Below are positions 7,862-15,155 of a stretch of 29,369 bases of DNA, piece by piece. The notes under the pieces were generated by a model, which saw only the letters and a program-made list of their open reading frames with translations, was not told the DNA's origin and did not search any database. Position 1 is the first letter of the stretch, and each line of letters starts with the position of its first letter. The position numbers were made by a program, and so were the translations under genes. The DNA is from Thermoleophilia bacterium. GTDB taxonomy: Bacteria; Actinomycetota; Thermoleophilia; Gaiellales; Gaiellaceae. The stretch spans positions 1-29,369 of the forward strand of contig JAICLM010000002.1 of assembly GCA_025927435.1 (NCBI GenBank), written 5' to 3'.

Positions 7862-8311
7862 ATGGACCTCAGGGCACTCGTCATCGGCTGCGGCCGCGTC
7901 GGCTCGTCGATCGCGCTCCAGCTGCACCAGGAGGGCTGGGACGTGACCGTGGTGGACGAGAACGAGGATGCGCTCTCGCGGCTCGGTGAGAACTGGCCCG
8001 GCACCTTCATCGTCGGGCACGGCATGGATGCCCACGTCCTCCGCGAGGCCGGCATCGAGGAGGCCGACGCCGTCGTGGTCGCCACCGACGGCGACAACAC
8101 GAACATCATCATCGGCCAGGTCGCGCAGAAGCGGTTCGACGTCCGCTGCGTCGTCGTCCGCGTCCTCGATCCCGCCCGCGCGAAGTTCTACAAGGAGCGC
8201 GGCCTCGACACGGTCTGCCCGACGAGCGTCGCGATCGACGCGCTGATGGACTCCGCGCGGAGCTGCGCGATTCCGCTGCCGCAGCAGGAGACCGAAGAGG
8301 TGGCCGGCTGA
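7862..8311 (+). CDS. TrkA/RCK N-domain protein (CeoB-like)
   Basis: The protein has 149 residues: a single RCK N-terminal Rossmann domain with the dinucleotide loop (VIGCGRVGSSIALQ), an acidic residue after strand 2 (VTVVDENEDAL), the HGMDAHVLREAGIEEADAVV core and a closing PTSVAIDALM. The RCK_C (TrkA-C) ligand domain is missing, whereas the next gene has it. RCK proteins form cytosolic gating rings that sense NAD(H) or nucleotides and control K+ transporters. The two genes overlap by one base (TGATG), so the products are probably made together and may form mixed rings (inference). The ATG at 7862 removes an upstream extension into the permease. Confidence 0.85.
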   Translation: MDLRALVIGCGRVGSSIALQLHQEGWDVTVVDENEDALSRLGENWPGTFIVGHGMDAHVLREAGIEEADAVVVATDGDNTNIIIGQVAQKRFDVRCVVVRVLDPARAKFYKERGLDTVCPTSVAIDALMDSARSCAIPLPQQETEEVAG

Positions 8312-8973
8312 TGTACGTCATCGTCGCCGGCGGCGGCAAGATCGGCGCGAACGTCACCCGCTCGCTGCTGCGGCTCGGACACGAGGTGACCCTGATCGAG
8401 CAGAGGCGCGACCGCTTCGAGCAGCTCGAGGACGAGTTCGAGCACCAGGTCCAGCGCGGCGACGCGACCGAGCTCTTCGTCCTCGAGAAGGCGGGGATCG
8501 CACGGCCGCCGGACATCGTGCTGGCGCTCACCGGCGACGACGAGGACAACATGATCGTGGGCCAGATCGCCCGCGAGAAGTACCACGTCCCCAAGGTGAT
8601 CGCGCGCGTGAACGACCCGCGCAATCAGGCGCACTTCGACCTGCTCGGGATCTCGCCCACGATCTGCGCGACCTCCAGCGTGATGGCGCTCGTCGAGCAC
8701 GAGGTGCCCGAGCACGAGCTCATCCACCTCCTCGAGCTGCGCGGCGAGAACCTCGAGATCGTCGAGGTGCAGATCGACCGCGACTCGCCTTCCGCCGGAC
8801 GCTCGGTCGAGGCGCTCTCGCTGCCCGAGGGCTCGCGGCTCATCTCGGTCATGCGCGACGGCCACGCCGAGATCGCCGTCGGCTCGACCGTGCTCGAGGC
8901 CGGCGACCAGGTGCTTGCGATCCTGGAATCGGGCAAAGAGGACGAGTTACGTCGCGTCTTGCTTCGTCGCTAG
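8311..8973 (+). CDS. trkA: TrkA-type RCK protein, full length (CeoC-like)
   Basis: The protein has 220 residues. The RCK_N domain (about 1-135) carries the loop VAGGGKIGANVTRSL, an acidic residue at the end of strand 2 (VTLIEQRRDRF), RGDATELFVLEKAGI, and ALTGDDEDNMIVGQIAREKY. The RCK_C domain (about 140-215) carries VQIDRDSPSAGRSVEALSLP, SRLISVMRDG and VLEAGDQVLAILE. It regulates cation transporters from the cytosol. TrkH/KtrB normally supplies the pore, but none is encoded here, so the neighbouring APC-USP permeases are the likely partners (inference). Confidence 0.9.
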   Translation: MYVIVAGGGKIGANVTRSLLRLGHEVTLIEQRRDRFEQLEDEFEHQVQRGDATELFVLEKAGIARPPDIVLALTGDDEDNMIVGQIAREKYHVPKVIARVNDPRNQAHFDLLGISPTICATSSVMALVEHEVPEHELIHLLELRGENLEIVEVQIDRDSPSAGRSVEALSLPEGSRLISVMRDGHAEIAVGSTVLEAGDQVLAILESGKEDELRRVLLRR

Positions 8974-8990
8974 TCCTGGTCGGCATCGCC

Positions 8991-10064
8991 GTGGTCGTCC
9001 TCACCGCCTGCGGGAGCGGGGGAGGCTCGACGAGCGGCGTCGCAGGAGCTCACAAGACGACGGCGATCTCGTTCGCGCCGGTCCTCGGCGGCTTCGACTC
9101 ACCGGTCCAGGTGACCTCGGCTCCCGGCGACCCAGGCACGCTCTACGTGGTCGAGCAGCCCGGCACCATCCGCATCGTCCAGAACGGCGCGATTACCGGC
9201 ACGTTCCTCGATCTTCGCAGCATCGTCGAGAGCGGCGGAGAGCAGGGCCTGCTGTCTATGGCGTTCAGCCCGCACTACGCCTCGAACCACTTCTTCTACG
9301 TCTCCTACACCGACGTGCACGGGAACTCGCGCGTGGCGCGCTACAAGGCTGCCAACGGCCGCGGCGTCCGCTCGAGCGGGCGTGTCATCCTCGCGGTCCG
9401 CCAGCCGTACTCGAACCACAACGGCGGCCAGCTCCAGTTCGACAAGCGGGGCTACCTCTACTTCGGCCTCGGCGACGGGGGCTCCGAGGGCGACCCGAAT
9501 CAGAGGCCTCAGAACATGCACACGCGGCTGGGCAAGCTGCTGCGCTCCCGGTCGAAGAATCCCGGCCCGTCGTGGCGGATCGTCGGGCTCGGCCTGCGGA
9601 ACCCGTGGCGCTTCTCGTTCGACTCCGCAACGGGCAACCTCTGGATCGGCGATGTCGGCCAGGACCGCTTCGAAGAGGTCGATTTCCGTCAGGCGGGCCG
9701 GCTAGGCAAGCTCGCCAACTACGGCTGGAGCCGCTACGAGGGCTTCTCCGTCTACTCGTCGAGCCATCGCTACTCGAGGTCCGGACGGAAGGTGAAGCCG
9801 GCGCTCGTCTACTCGCACGCGCACGGCTGCTCCGTCACCGGGGGCTACGTCTACCGCGGATCGGCGGTACGGGCGGCACGCGGGCGCTACTTCTACGGCG
9901 ACTATTGCTCGGGAACGGTCTGGAGCTTCCGCGTCGGCAAGCACGGCCGTGCCTCCGCCCCCACGGTGTCGGGCCACGTGCCGTCCCTCTCGTCGTTCGG
10001 CGTGGACGGGAACCGGGAGCTGTACGCCGCCTCGCTCGACGGCACGCTCTACAAGTTGCGCTAG
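8991..10064 (+). CDS. PQQ-type glucose/sorbosone dehydrogenase-like secreted protein
   Basis: A six-bladed beta-propeller of the GSDH/YliI family: GFDSPVQVTSAPGDPGTLYV, GGEQGLLSMAFSPHY, RQPYSNHNGGQLQFD (the His of NHNGG is the expected catalytic base), YFGLGDGGSEGDPNQ, LGLRNPWRFSFD (the Arg expected to contact PQQ), GDVGQDRFEEVDF, GGYVYRG and YFYGDYCSGTVWSF. Family members oxidise sugars with PQQ outside the cytoplasm, but many actinobacterial members have no known substrate. The first canonical start is the GTG at 8991, seven codons before a lipobox (VVVLTACG). The in-frame codons before it (SRLASSLVLVGIA) look like the missing part of a lipoprotein signal, so the annotated start is probably too short. 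Its stop shares a CTAG with the convergent gene. Confidence 0.8.
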   Translation: MVVLTACGSGGGSTSGVAGAHKTTAISFAPVLGGFDSPVQVTSAPGDPGTLYVVEQPGTIRIVQNGAITGTFLDLRSIVESGGEQGLLSMAFSPHYASNHFFYVSYTDVHGNSRVARYKAANGRGVRSSGRVILAVRQPYSNHNGGQLQFDKRGYLYFGLGDGGSEGDPNQRPQNMHTRLGKLLRSRSKNPGPSWRIVGLGLRNPWRFSFDSATGNLWIGDVGQDRFEEVDFRQAGRLGKLANYGWSRYEGFSVYSSSHRYSRSGRKVKPALVYSHAHGCSVTGGYVYRGSAVRAARGRYFYGDYCSGTVWSFRVGKHGRASAPTVSGHVPSLSSFGVDGNRELYAASLDGTLYKLR

Positions 10065-10279
10065 GCCGAGTGGCGGCGGCGCACCTGGGGCGCCTGCTGG
10101 CCGAGCGCCGCGTAGGCGAGCGCCTGCAGCGACTCGTTCAGGGTGGCGAGCTCGCGGGCGAGGCGGATGAAGTTCTCGTCGTTGTCGAGACGCTTGTTCG
10201 TCTTCGCGAGCTCGTCGCCGATGCGGTCGAGCTTCTCGAGGATCAGGTCGAAGCGTCGGTCTGAGAGGTCGTGCTCCAC
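10061..10279 (-). CDS. Small coiled-coil protein
   Basis: A 72-residue protein from the GTG at 10279, which lies four bases after the stop of the HAD-like gene. An upstream start at 10336 would overlap that gene. The sequence is strongly helical and charged (RRFDLILEKLDRIGDELAKT, then RLDNDENFIRLARELATLNE), with leucine/isoleucine spacing of a coiled coil, and ends in a basic tail (VRRRHSA). No family recognised. Co-transcription with the HAD-like gene is likely from the spacing. The role is unknown. Confidence 0.6.
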   Translation of the reverse strand: MEHDLSDRRFDLILEKLDRIGDELAKTNKRLDNDENFIRLARELATLNESLQALAYAALGQQAPQVRRRHSA

Positions 10280-10283
10280 GGTC

Positions 10284-10724
10284 TCATCGTAGTGCTGCCA
10301 GCTCCTCGCGCGACCGCACGACGGTCGCGGCTTCACCCAGTGCGGCCCGTACTTCGGCGAGCGTCCCGACTACCTCGATCTCGCGCGTGGCGCCGGCGTG
10401 GGCGAGGGCGAGGTCGGCGAGCTCTCGCGGCGCGTCGCTGAAGGCGCCGATCCTGGTGCCGGCAGCCCTGAGCCGGCGCAGTGCGGCATTCGTATCGGCA
10501 CGGGGACGGATCCAGAGCGGCGCGCGATCGGCCACGAACCGCGTCAGCAGCGGACGCCAGTCGCCGAGCGCGTCGTCGAGTATCGCCGCCGCCTCCTCCC
10601 GGTCCGCGGGCACCTCGAGCTCCACGCGCGCGCGCCGGGCCGCGTCCTCGAGCCACGCGTCCCAGAGCGGCCGCGTGTCGGCGAGGACGGCGTCGAGGTC
10701 GAGCGCGAGCGCGGGGCCGGGCAC
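10284..10724 (-). CDS. Short HAD-like protein, probably incomplete catalytic set
   Basis: A 146-residue protein from the GTG at 10724. Longer starts on this strand would run through the cobalamin riboswitch and are rejected. Motif I of the haloacid dehalogenase superfamily is clear (ALDLDAVLADTRPLWDAW, D-x-D). Motif II may be GAFSDAP. The expected motif III lysine and motif IV acidic pair (GDxxxD) are not seen: after motif II the protein has only VVGTLAEVRAALGEAATVVR and ends. It could be a small phosphatase with unusual motifs or a non-catalytic HAD fold. A TAGCAT box lies eight bases before the GTG, back to back with the riboswitch promoter region. Confidence 0.65.
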   Translation of the reverse strand: MPGPALALDLDAVLADTRPLWDAWLEDAARRARVELEVPADREEAAAILDDALGDWRPLLTRFVADRAPLWIRPRADTNAALRRLRAAGTRIGAFSDAPRELADLALAHAGATREIEVVGTLAEVRAALGEAATVVRSREELAALR

Positions 10725-10744
10725 GAAGAGCGATGCTAGATTCC

Positions 10745-10900
10745 CGTCACAACTCGGCGAGCGGTGAGGGAACTCCGGTGCAAGTCCGGGACGGTCCCGC
10801 CGCTGTGAGGGGAGACGCTCTTCCGCCACGACGCCACTGGGTCGCGAGACCCGGGAAGGCGGCGGGGGAGGGAGCCCCGAGTCAGAAGACCTGCCGCCCG
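10745..10900 (+). promoter_or_regulatory. Cobalamin (B12) riboswitch
   Basis: The conserved elements appear in order: GGTGAGGGAACTCCGGTGCA, then AAGTCCGGGACGGTCCCGCC followed by GCTGT (10764-10807), GCCACTGGGT, CCGGGAAGGCGGCGGG, and the B12 box near 10879-10896 (CGAGTCAGAAGACCTGCC). This is the adenosylcobalamin aptamer family. It sits directly before btuF with no other gene between. Downstream, CCTC (10918-10921) can pair with GAGG (10929-10932) of the btuF Shine-Dalgarno, so translational control is possible (inference). Edges are approximate. Confidence 0.93.
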
Positions 10901-10936
10901 CCGCGCAAACCCGAACCCCTCGCGGAAGGAGGATTC

Positions 10937-11803
10937 GTGCACCGTCTGACCATCGCTGTCGTCGCGGCCCTTGTCGCGGCGCTCGCCGTCGTCTCCCTCT
11001 CGGCGGCAGCTGCCCAGCAGGCGCACGCCAAGCACCACCGCTATCACCGCATCATCTCGCTCTCGCCGACCGTGACCGAGGATCTGTTCGCGATCGGCGC
11101 CGGCAAGCAGGTCGTAGCCGTCGACAACCAGTCGAACTACCCGAAGCGGGCGCCGCGCACCAACCTGTCCGGCTATACGCCGAACAAGGAGGCGATTGCG
11201 AACTACCACCCGGATCTCGTCCTCATCTCGTACGACCCGGGCAACTTCGCCTCGCAGCTGCGCGAGCTCGGGATCAAGGTCGTGTTCGTCAAGGCCGCGG
11301 ACAATCTGGAGCAGGCGTACGGAGAGATCCTCGCCCTCGGCCGTCTCACTGCTCATCGTCACGGCGCCAAGGCGGTGGTCCGCTCGATGCGCAGGCATCT
11401 GGCGGCGATCGTGCGGAGCGTGCCGAAGACGCGGCGCCACCTGCGCGTCTATCACGAGCTCGATCCGACGTACTACTCGGCGACGTCGAGCACATTCATC
11501 GGCAGCGTCTACAGGCTCTTCGGCTTCCGGGACATCGCCGACCTTGCGGGGGGAACGGGCGGCGGGTACCCGCAGCTCTCGGGCGAGTACATCGTCGCGA
11601 AGAACCCGCAGATCATCGTGCTGGCCGACACGAGATGCTGCGGACAGACCTACGGGAGCGTGTCCTCGCGCCCCGGCTGGGGCACGGTCTCGGCCGTCCA
11701 GCACCATCGCGTCTTCGGTGCCAACGACGACGTGGCCTCGCGCTGGGGGCCGCGGATCGTGCAGTTCGCGCGGTCGGTGGCGAGGATCGCCAAGCAGGAC
11801 TGA
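10937..11803 (+). CDS. btuF: Vitamin B12 ABC importer, substrate-binding protein
   Basis: The protein has 288 residues from the GTG at 10937, preceded by a strong AGGAGG. It has a Sec signal (HRLTIAVVAALVAALAVVSL, then AHA at the probable cleavage site) but no lipobox cysteine, unusual for a binding protein of a Gram-positive-type cell. The mature part is a class III (BtuF/FhuD/TroA-like) binding fold: RIISLSPTVTEDLFAIGAGK, VVAVDNQSNYP, GYTPNKEAIANYHPDLVLIS, LELGIKV-type lobe linker, YIVAKNPQIIVLADT, RPGWGTVSAVQHHRVF. The B12 riboswitch upstream and the BtuC and BtuD genes downstream fix the substrate as a corrinoid. Confidence 0.9.
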   Translation: MHRLTIAVVAALVAALAVVSLSAAAAQQAHAKHHRYHRIISLSPTVTEDLFAIGAGKQVVAVDNQSNYPKRAPRTNLSGYTPNKEAIANYHPDLVLISYDPGNFASQLRELGIKVVFVKAADNLEQAYGEILALGRLTAHRHGAKAVVRSMRRHLAAIVRSVPKTRRHLRVYHELDPTYYSATSSTFIGSVYRLFGFRDIADLAGGTGGGYPQLSGEYIVAKNPQIIVLADTRCCGQTYGSVSSRPGWGTVSAVQHHRVFGANDDVASRWGPRIVQFARSVARIAKQD

Positions 11804-12891
11804 TGGCCGCGACGGCAGGCGGGGTCGAGGCAGCACCGGCGGAGGTCGCACCGCGCGTCGAGGCGCGCGGCGTCGGCCTCCGCGCCGGCCTCGTCACGGT
11901 CGCGTTCCTCGTCGCGGCGGTCGCGGTCGGCCTTGCGGTCGGCCCAGTCCACGTCGGCCTCGGGTCGATCCTGCGCTCGGCGCTGTCCTACGTCCCGTTT
12001 CTCGACGTGCACCAGCCACTCGGCGCGGTCGACCACGCCGTGCTCTGGCAGCTGCGCGCGCCGCGCGTCGCGCTCGCTGCGCTCGTGGGCGGGATGCTCG
12101 CGGTCGCGGGTGCGTCGTATCAGGGCGTGTTCCGGAATCCGCTGTGCGATCCCTACCTGCTCGGCGTCGCCGGCGGCGCGGGCCTCGGCGCCACGCTTGC
12201 GATCGTCTACGCGTCAGCGGCGGCCACGGGAAGCACCTGGACGGTGCCGCTCGCGGCGTTCGCCGGGGCGATCGCGGCGGTCGTCGTGACATACGCACTC
12301 GGCCGCTCGGTCGGCGCTTCGCACATGACTGGTGCGCTTGTCCTCGCAGGCGTCACGATGGCGACCTTCACGGCAGCCGTGCAGACATTCGTCCAGCAGC
12401 AGCACACGCAGCAGCTGCAGAACGTGTATGCGTGGCTGCTCGGCGGCTTCTCGACTGCGACCTGGCACGACGTCGCGATCTGCGCGCCGTACATCGCCGT
12501 GAGCTCGCTGGTGCTCGTCCTGCACCGTCGGGTGCTCGACGTCCTCAGCCTCGGCGACGACGAGGCCGCAAGCCTCGGGATCGACGTCGGGCGGGCGCGG
12601 CTCGCGATCGTCGTTGCGGCGACGCTCGGGACCGCTGCGGCTGTCTCGGTGAGCGGGCTGATCGCGTTCGTCGGGATCATCGTCCCGCACACGATCCGCC
12701 TGCTCGTGTCGACGAGCTACCGAGCGGTCGTCCCGCTCTCGCTGCTCGCCGGGGCCGGCTTCCTCGTCTTGACGGACGTCGTCGCGCGCACCGTCCTCTC
12801 GCCGGCCGAGCTCCCGATCGGCGTCGTGACCGCGTTCCTCGGGGCGCCCTTCTTTGCGATCGTCCTCCGTACCTCGAGGACGCTCCGTTGA
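11803..12891 (+). CDS. btuC: Vitamin B12 ABC importer, permease (FecCD family)
   Basis: The protein has 362 residues with about 10 membrane helices, typical of BtuC/FecCD permeases. Family signatures are visible: LRAPRVALAALVGGMLAVAG, YQGVFRNPLCDPYLLGVAGG, LVLAGVTMATF, YAWLLGGFSTATW, LSLGDDEAASLGIDVGRARL, SGLIAFVGIIVPHTIRLLV and LPIGVVTAFLGAPFF. It would form the membrane channel as a dimer and receive corrinoid from BtuF. A hydrophilic N-terminal extension of about 25 residues precedes helix 1. The ATG overlaps the btuF stop (TGATG). Confidence 0.93.
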   Translation: MAATAGGVEAAPAEVAPRVEARGVGLRAGLVTVAFLVAAVAVGLAVGPVHVGLGSILRSALSYVPFLDVHQPLGAVDHAVLWQLRAPRVALAALVGGMLAVAGASYQGVFRNPLCDPYLLGVAGGAGLGATLAIVYASAAATGSTWTVPLAAFAGAIAAVVVTYALGRSVGASHMTGALVLAGVTMATFTAAVQTFVQQQHTQQLQNVYAWLLGGFSTATWHDVAICAPYIAVSSLVLVLHRRVLDVLSLGDDEAASLGIDVGRARLAIVVAATLGTAAAVSVSGLIAFVGIIVPHTIRLLVSTSYRAVVPLSLLAGAGFLVLTDVVARTVLSPAELPIGVVTAFLGAPFFAIVLRTSRTLR

Positions 12892-13652
12892 TCGAGACGC
12901 GCGACCTCTGGGTGCGGTTCGGCCCGGTCGCCGCCGTGCGCGGGCTCTCGCTGCGCGCCGAGGCCGGAGGCTGGACGGCGCTGATCGGCCCGAACGGGGC
13001 GGGGAAGACGTCGGCGCTACGTGCGCTCGCCGGCCTCGCCGCGTACGAGGGCGAGGTGCTGATCGACGGACGGGACGCGCGCAAGCTCGGCCGACGCGCG
13101 ACCGCTCGGCTTGCCGCCTTCGTCCCGCAGAAGCCCGAGACGCCGCCCGCGCTGACGGTCGCGGAGTACGTCCTGCTGGGGCGCACGCCGCACATCTCGT
13201 ATCTAGGCGGCGAGGGTCGCCGCGACCGCGAGGCGGCGACGCAGGCACTGCGGCGGCTCGAGCTCGAGCGTTTCGCCGAGCGGCCGCTCGGCTCGCTCAG
13301 CGGCGGCGAGCTGCAGCGCGCCGTGCTCGCGCGGGCGCTGGCGCAGGAGGCTCCCGTCTTGCTGCTCGACGAGCCGACGACGGCGCTCGACCTCGGCCGC
13401 CAGCAGCTCGTGCTCGAGCTCGTCGACGAGCTGCGCCGCGATGGGCTCACCGTCGTGACGACGATGCACGACCTGACCCTCGCGGGCCAGTACGCGGAGC
13501 GGCTCGTCCTGCTGAACGAGGGCTCGGTCGTCGCGGAGGGCACAGCCGCCGAGGTCCTCTCGGCGCCGAACGTCGCGGCGCACTACGGCGCGAACGTCCG
13601 CGTCGTCGACGACGACGGCCGTGTCTTCGTCCTTCCGGTTCGCGACCGCTAG
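12888..13652 (+). CDS. btuD: Vitamin B12 ABC importer, ATPase
   Basis: The TTG start at 12888 overlaps the btuC stop (TTGA) and gives a 254-residue ABC ATPase. Walker A is LIGPNGAGKTSALRALAG, the Q-loop AAFVPQKPETPP, the signature LGSLSGGELQRAVLARALAQ, Walker B VLLLDEPTTALDL and the switch His TTMHDLTLAGQYA. Length and motifs are those of iron-siderophore/B12 importer ATPases. It is the last gene of the btuFCD operon under the cobalamin riboswitch. No terminator is obvious before the duplicated palindromes downstream. Confidence 0.93.
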   Translation: MIETRDLWVRFGPVAAVRGLSLRAEAGGWTALIGPNGAGKTSALRALAGLAAYEGEVLIDGRDARKLGRRATARLAAFVPQKPETPPALTVAEYVLLGRTPHISYLGGEGRRDREAATQALRRLELERFAERPLGSLSGGELQRAVLARALAQEAPVLLLDEPTTALDLGRQQLVLELVDELRRDGLTVVTTMHDLTLAGQYAERLVLLNEGSVVAEGTAAEVLSAPNVAAHYGANVRVVDDDGRVFVLPVRDR

Positions 13653-13653
13653 C

Positions 13654-13709
13654 CCTGTCCCATCAAGCCCCGTCTTTCCTTGTAACAGACTGTTACTTGC
13701 GCTCTCGCT
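13654..13709 (+). repeat. Direct repeat, copy A, containing a 15-bp palindrome
   Basis: A 56-base segment that recurs at 13752-13806 with clear similarity (CCTGTCCCATC against CCTGTCTCATC, then GTAACAG-n-CTGTTAC, then GCGCTCTCGCT against GCGCTCGCT). It contains GTAACAGACTGTTAC at 13682-13696. A candidate -10 box, TAGAGT, begins at 13709, so a protein bound here could cover the -35 region. Confidence 0.8.
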
Positions 13710-13751
13710 AGAGTGGCGAACGGCGCTCTGCGCCTTCGTATGCGCGACTGA

Positions 13752-13806
13752 CCTGTCTCATCTGGCCCCTGTCCTCGCTAGTAACAGTCTGTTACTAGCG
13801 CTCGCT
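13752..13806 (+). repeat. Direct repeat, copy B, containing a 25-bp palindrome
   Basis: The second copy of the repeat. Its core GTAACAGTCTGTTAC (13781-13795) extends to a perfect palindrome over 13776-13800 (each arm CGCTAGTAACAG, central T). It ends 24 bases before the ABC-F start. As DNA it looks like a dimeric repressor operator of TetR type. As RNA it can fold into a 10-bp stem with a 5-base loop, so leader control is also possible. Confidence 0.8.
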
Positions 13807-13823
13807 GTTGGAGGTCTGCGCGC

Positions 13824-15155
13824 ATGTCTCGCCTTGCCGGCTCGCTCGTCGCGGCCGGAGTCACGAAGTCGTACGGAGCGGAGGTCGTCCTCGAGGACGT
13901 CAACCTCCTCGTGCCGCCGCGCGCGCGGATCGGGCTCGTCGGCCCCAACGGGGCCGGCAAGTCGACGCTGCTTCGCCTGCTCGCCGGGCTCGAGGAGCCG
14001 GACGCGGGACGGATCCGACGAACGCCGCCGGAGCTCGCGGTCGGCTGCCTCGCGCAGGAACGGGACAGTGCCGGCCGCTCGGGCGGGGAGGAAACCCGGG
14101 CCGTGCTCGCGGCCGTTCTCCGCCGAGGCTTCGACGTCCTGCTTCTCGACGAACCGACGAACGACCTCGACTTCGCCGGTCTCGCCTGGCTCGAGCGCTC
14201 GCTGGCGGCGCATCCCGGCTCGGTCGTCGTCGTCTCGCACGACCGCGCCTTTCTCGACCGCACGGTCACGCGCATCGTCGAGCTCGACGAATGGACGCGC
14301 GGGACGACGGAGTACAGCGGCGGTTGGAGCGACTACGAGGCCGGGCGCGAGCGGCGACGCGAGCGCCATTACCGCCGCTGGGAGGCGTCGGTCACCGAGC
14401 GCCGGCGCGTCGAGGAGCAACAGCGCCGCATGGCGGAGTGGGAGCGGCGCGGCTACGGGCAGGGCCGCAAGAAGAAGAAGTCGAAGGATGTCAAGCGGAC
14501 GTACGGCGCGAAGCTCGCGCGCATCGAGACCGTCGAGAAACCGTACGAGCCCTGGGAGCTGCGGCTCTCGCTCGCCCCGGCCACGCGCAGCGGCGAGGTC
14601 GTCGTCCGGCTCGAGGACGCCGTTGTCGAGCGCGGCTCGTTCCGGCTCGGCCCGCTCGATCTCGCCGTCGGCTGGGGCGACCGCGTCGCCGTCGCAGGGC
14701 CGAACGGGAGTGGCAAGACCACGCTCCTCGAGGCGCTGCTCGGCCGGCTTCCGCTCGCCGCCGGCAGCCGCAGCCTCGGCCCCGGCGTGGTGCTCGGCGA
14801 GCTCGAGCAGGATCGCGCCGCGCTCACCGGCCCGCAGACGCTGCTCGAGGTCTTTAGCGACTTCGAGGAGGGGACAGCGCGTACGCTGCTTGCGAAGTTC
14901 GGCCTCGGCGCCGACGACGTACTGCGCTCGGCCGCGTCGCTGTCGCCGGGCGAGCGCACGCGCGGCGGCCTCGCGCTCCTGACCGCTCGTGGCGTCAACT
15001 GCCTCGTGCTCGACGAGCCGACGAACCACCTCGACGTCGAGGCGATCGAGGAGCTCGAGCGCGGCCTCGACGGCTACGGCGGCACCGTGATCCTCGTCAC
15101 CCACGACCGCCGCTTCCTGGAGGCCTTCGCGCCCGGCCGTACCATCGAACTGTGA
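13824..15155 (+). CDS. ABC-F family ATPase with shortened first ATP-binding domain
   Basis: The protein has 443 residues (ABC-F proteins are usually about 520-650) with two ABC domains and no membrane region, so it is a soluble, ribosome-associated type. Domain 1: Walker A GLVGPNGAGKST (about 37-48), Q78, degenerate signature RSGGEE (85-90), Walker B VLLLDEPTNDLD (105-116), switch VSHDRAF. Only about eight residues separate the Q-loop from the signature, so the helical subdomain is missing. A basic linker of about 70 residues follows (EQQRRMAEWERRGYGQGRKK). Domain 2: GPNGSGKTT near 292, SLSPGERTRGG, VLDEPTNHLD near 395, VTHDRRF. Members act in translation regulation or ribosome protection against antibiotics; which applies here cannot be told. 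It may be controlled by the palindromes upstream. Confidence 0.85.
   Translation: MSRLAGSLVAAGVTKSYGAEVVLEDVNLLVPPRARIGLVGPNGAGKSTLLRLLAGLEEPDAGRIRRTPPELAVGCLAQERDSAGRSGGEETRAVLAAVLRRGFDVLLLDEPTNDLDFAGLAWLERSLAAHPGSVVVVSHDRAFLDRTVTRIVELDEWTRGTTEYSGGWSDYEAGRERRRERHYRRWEASVTERRRVEEQQRRMAEWERRGYGQGRKKKKSKDVKRTYGAKLARIETVEKPYEPWELRLSLAPATRSGEVVVRLEDAVVERGSFRLGPLDLAVGWGDRVAVAGPNGSGKTTLLEALLGRLPLAAGSRSLGPGVVLGELEQDRAALTGPQTLLEVFSDFEEGTARTLLAKFGLGADDVLRSAASLSPGERTRGGLALLTARGVNCLVLDEPTNHLDVEAIEELERGLDGYGGTVILVTHDRRFLEAFAPGRTIEL

Noticed and set aside
10725..10829. An N-terminal extension of the HAD-like gene to 10829.
   Set aside because: It would read through the conserved 5' part of the cobalamin riboswitch; the GTG at 10724 starts just before the HAD motif.
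10481..10936. An N-terminal extension of btuF upstream of 10937.
   Set aside because: It covers the riboswitch; the GTG at 10937 has a strong Shine-Dalgarno and starts a signal peptide.
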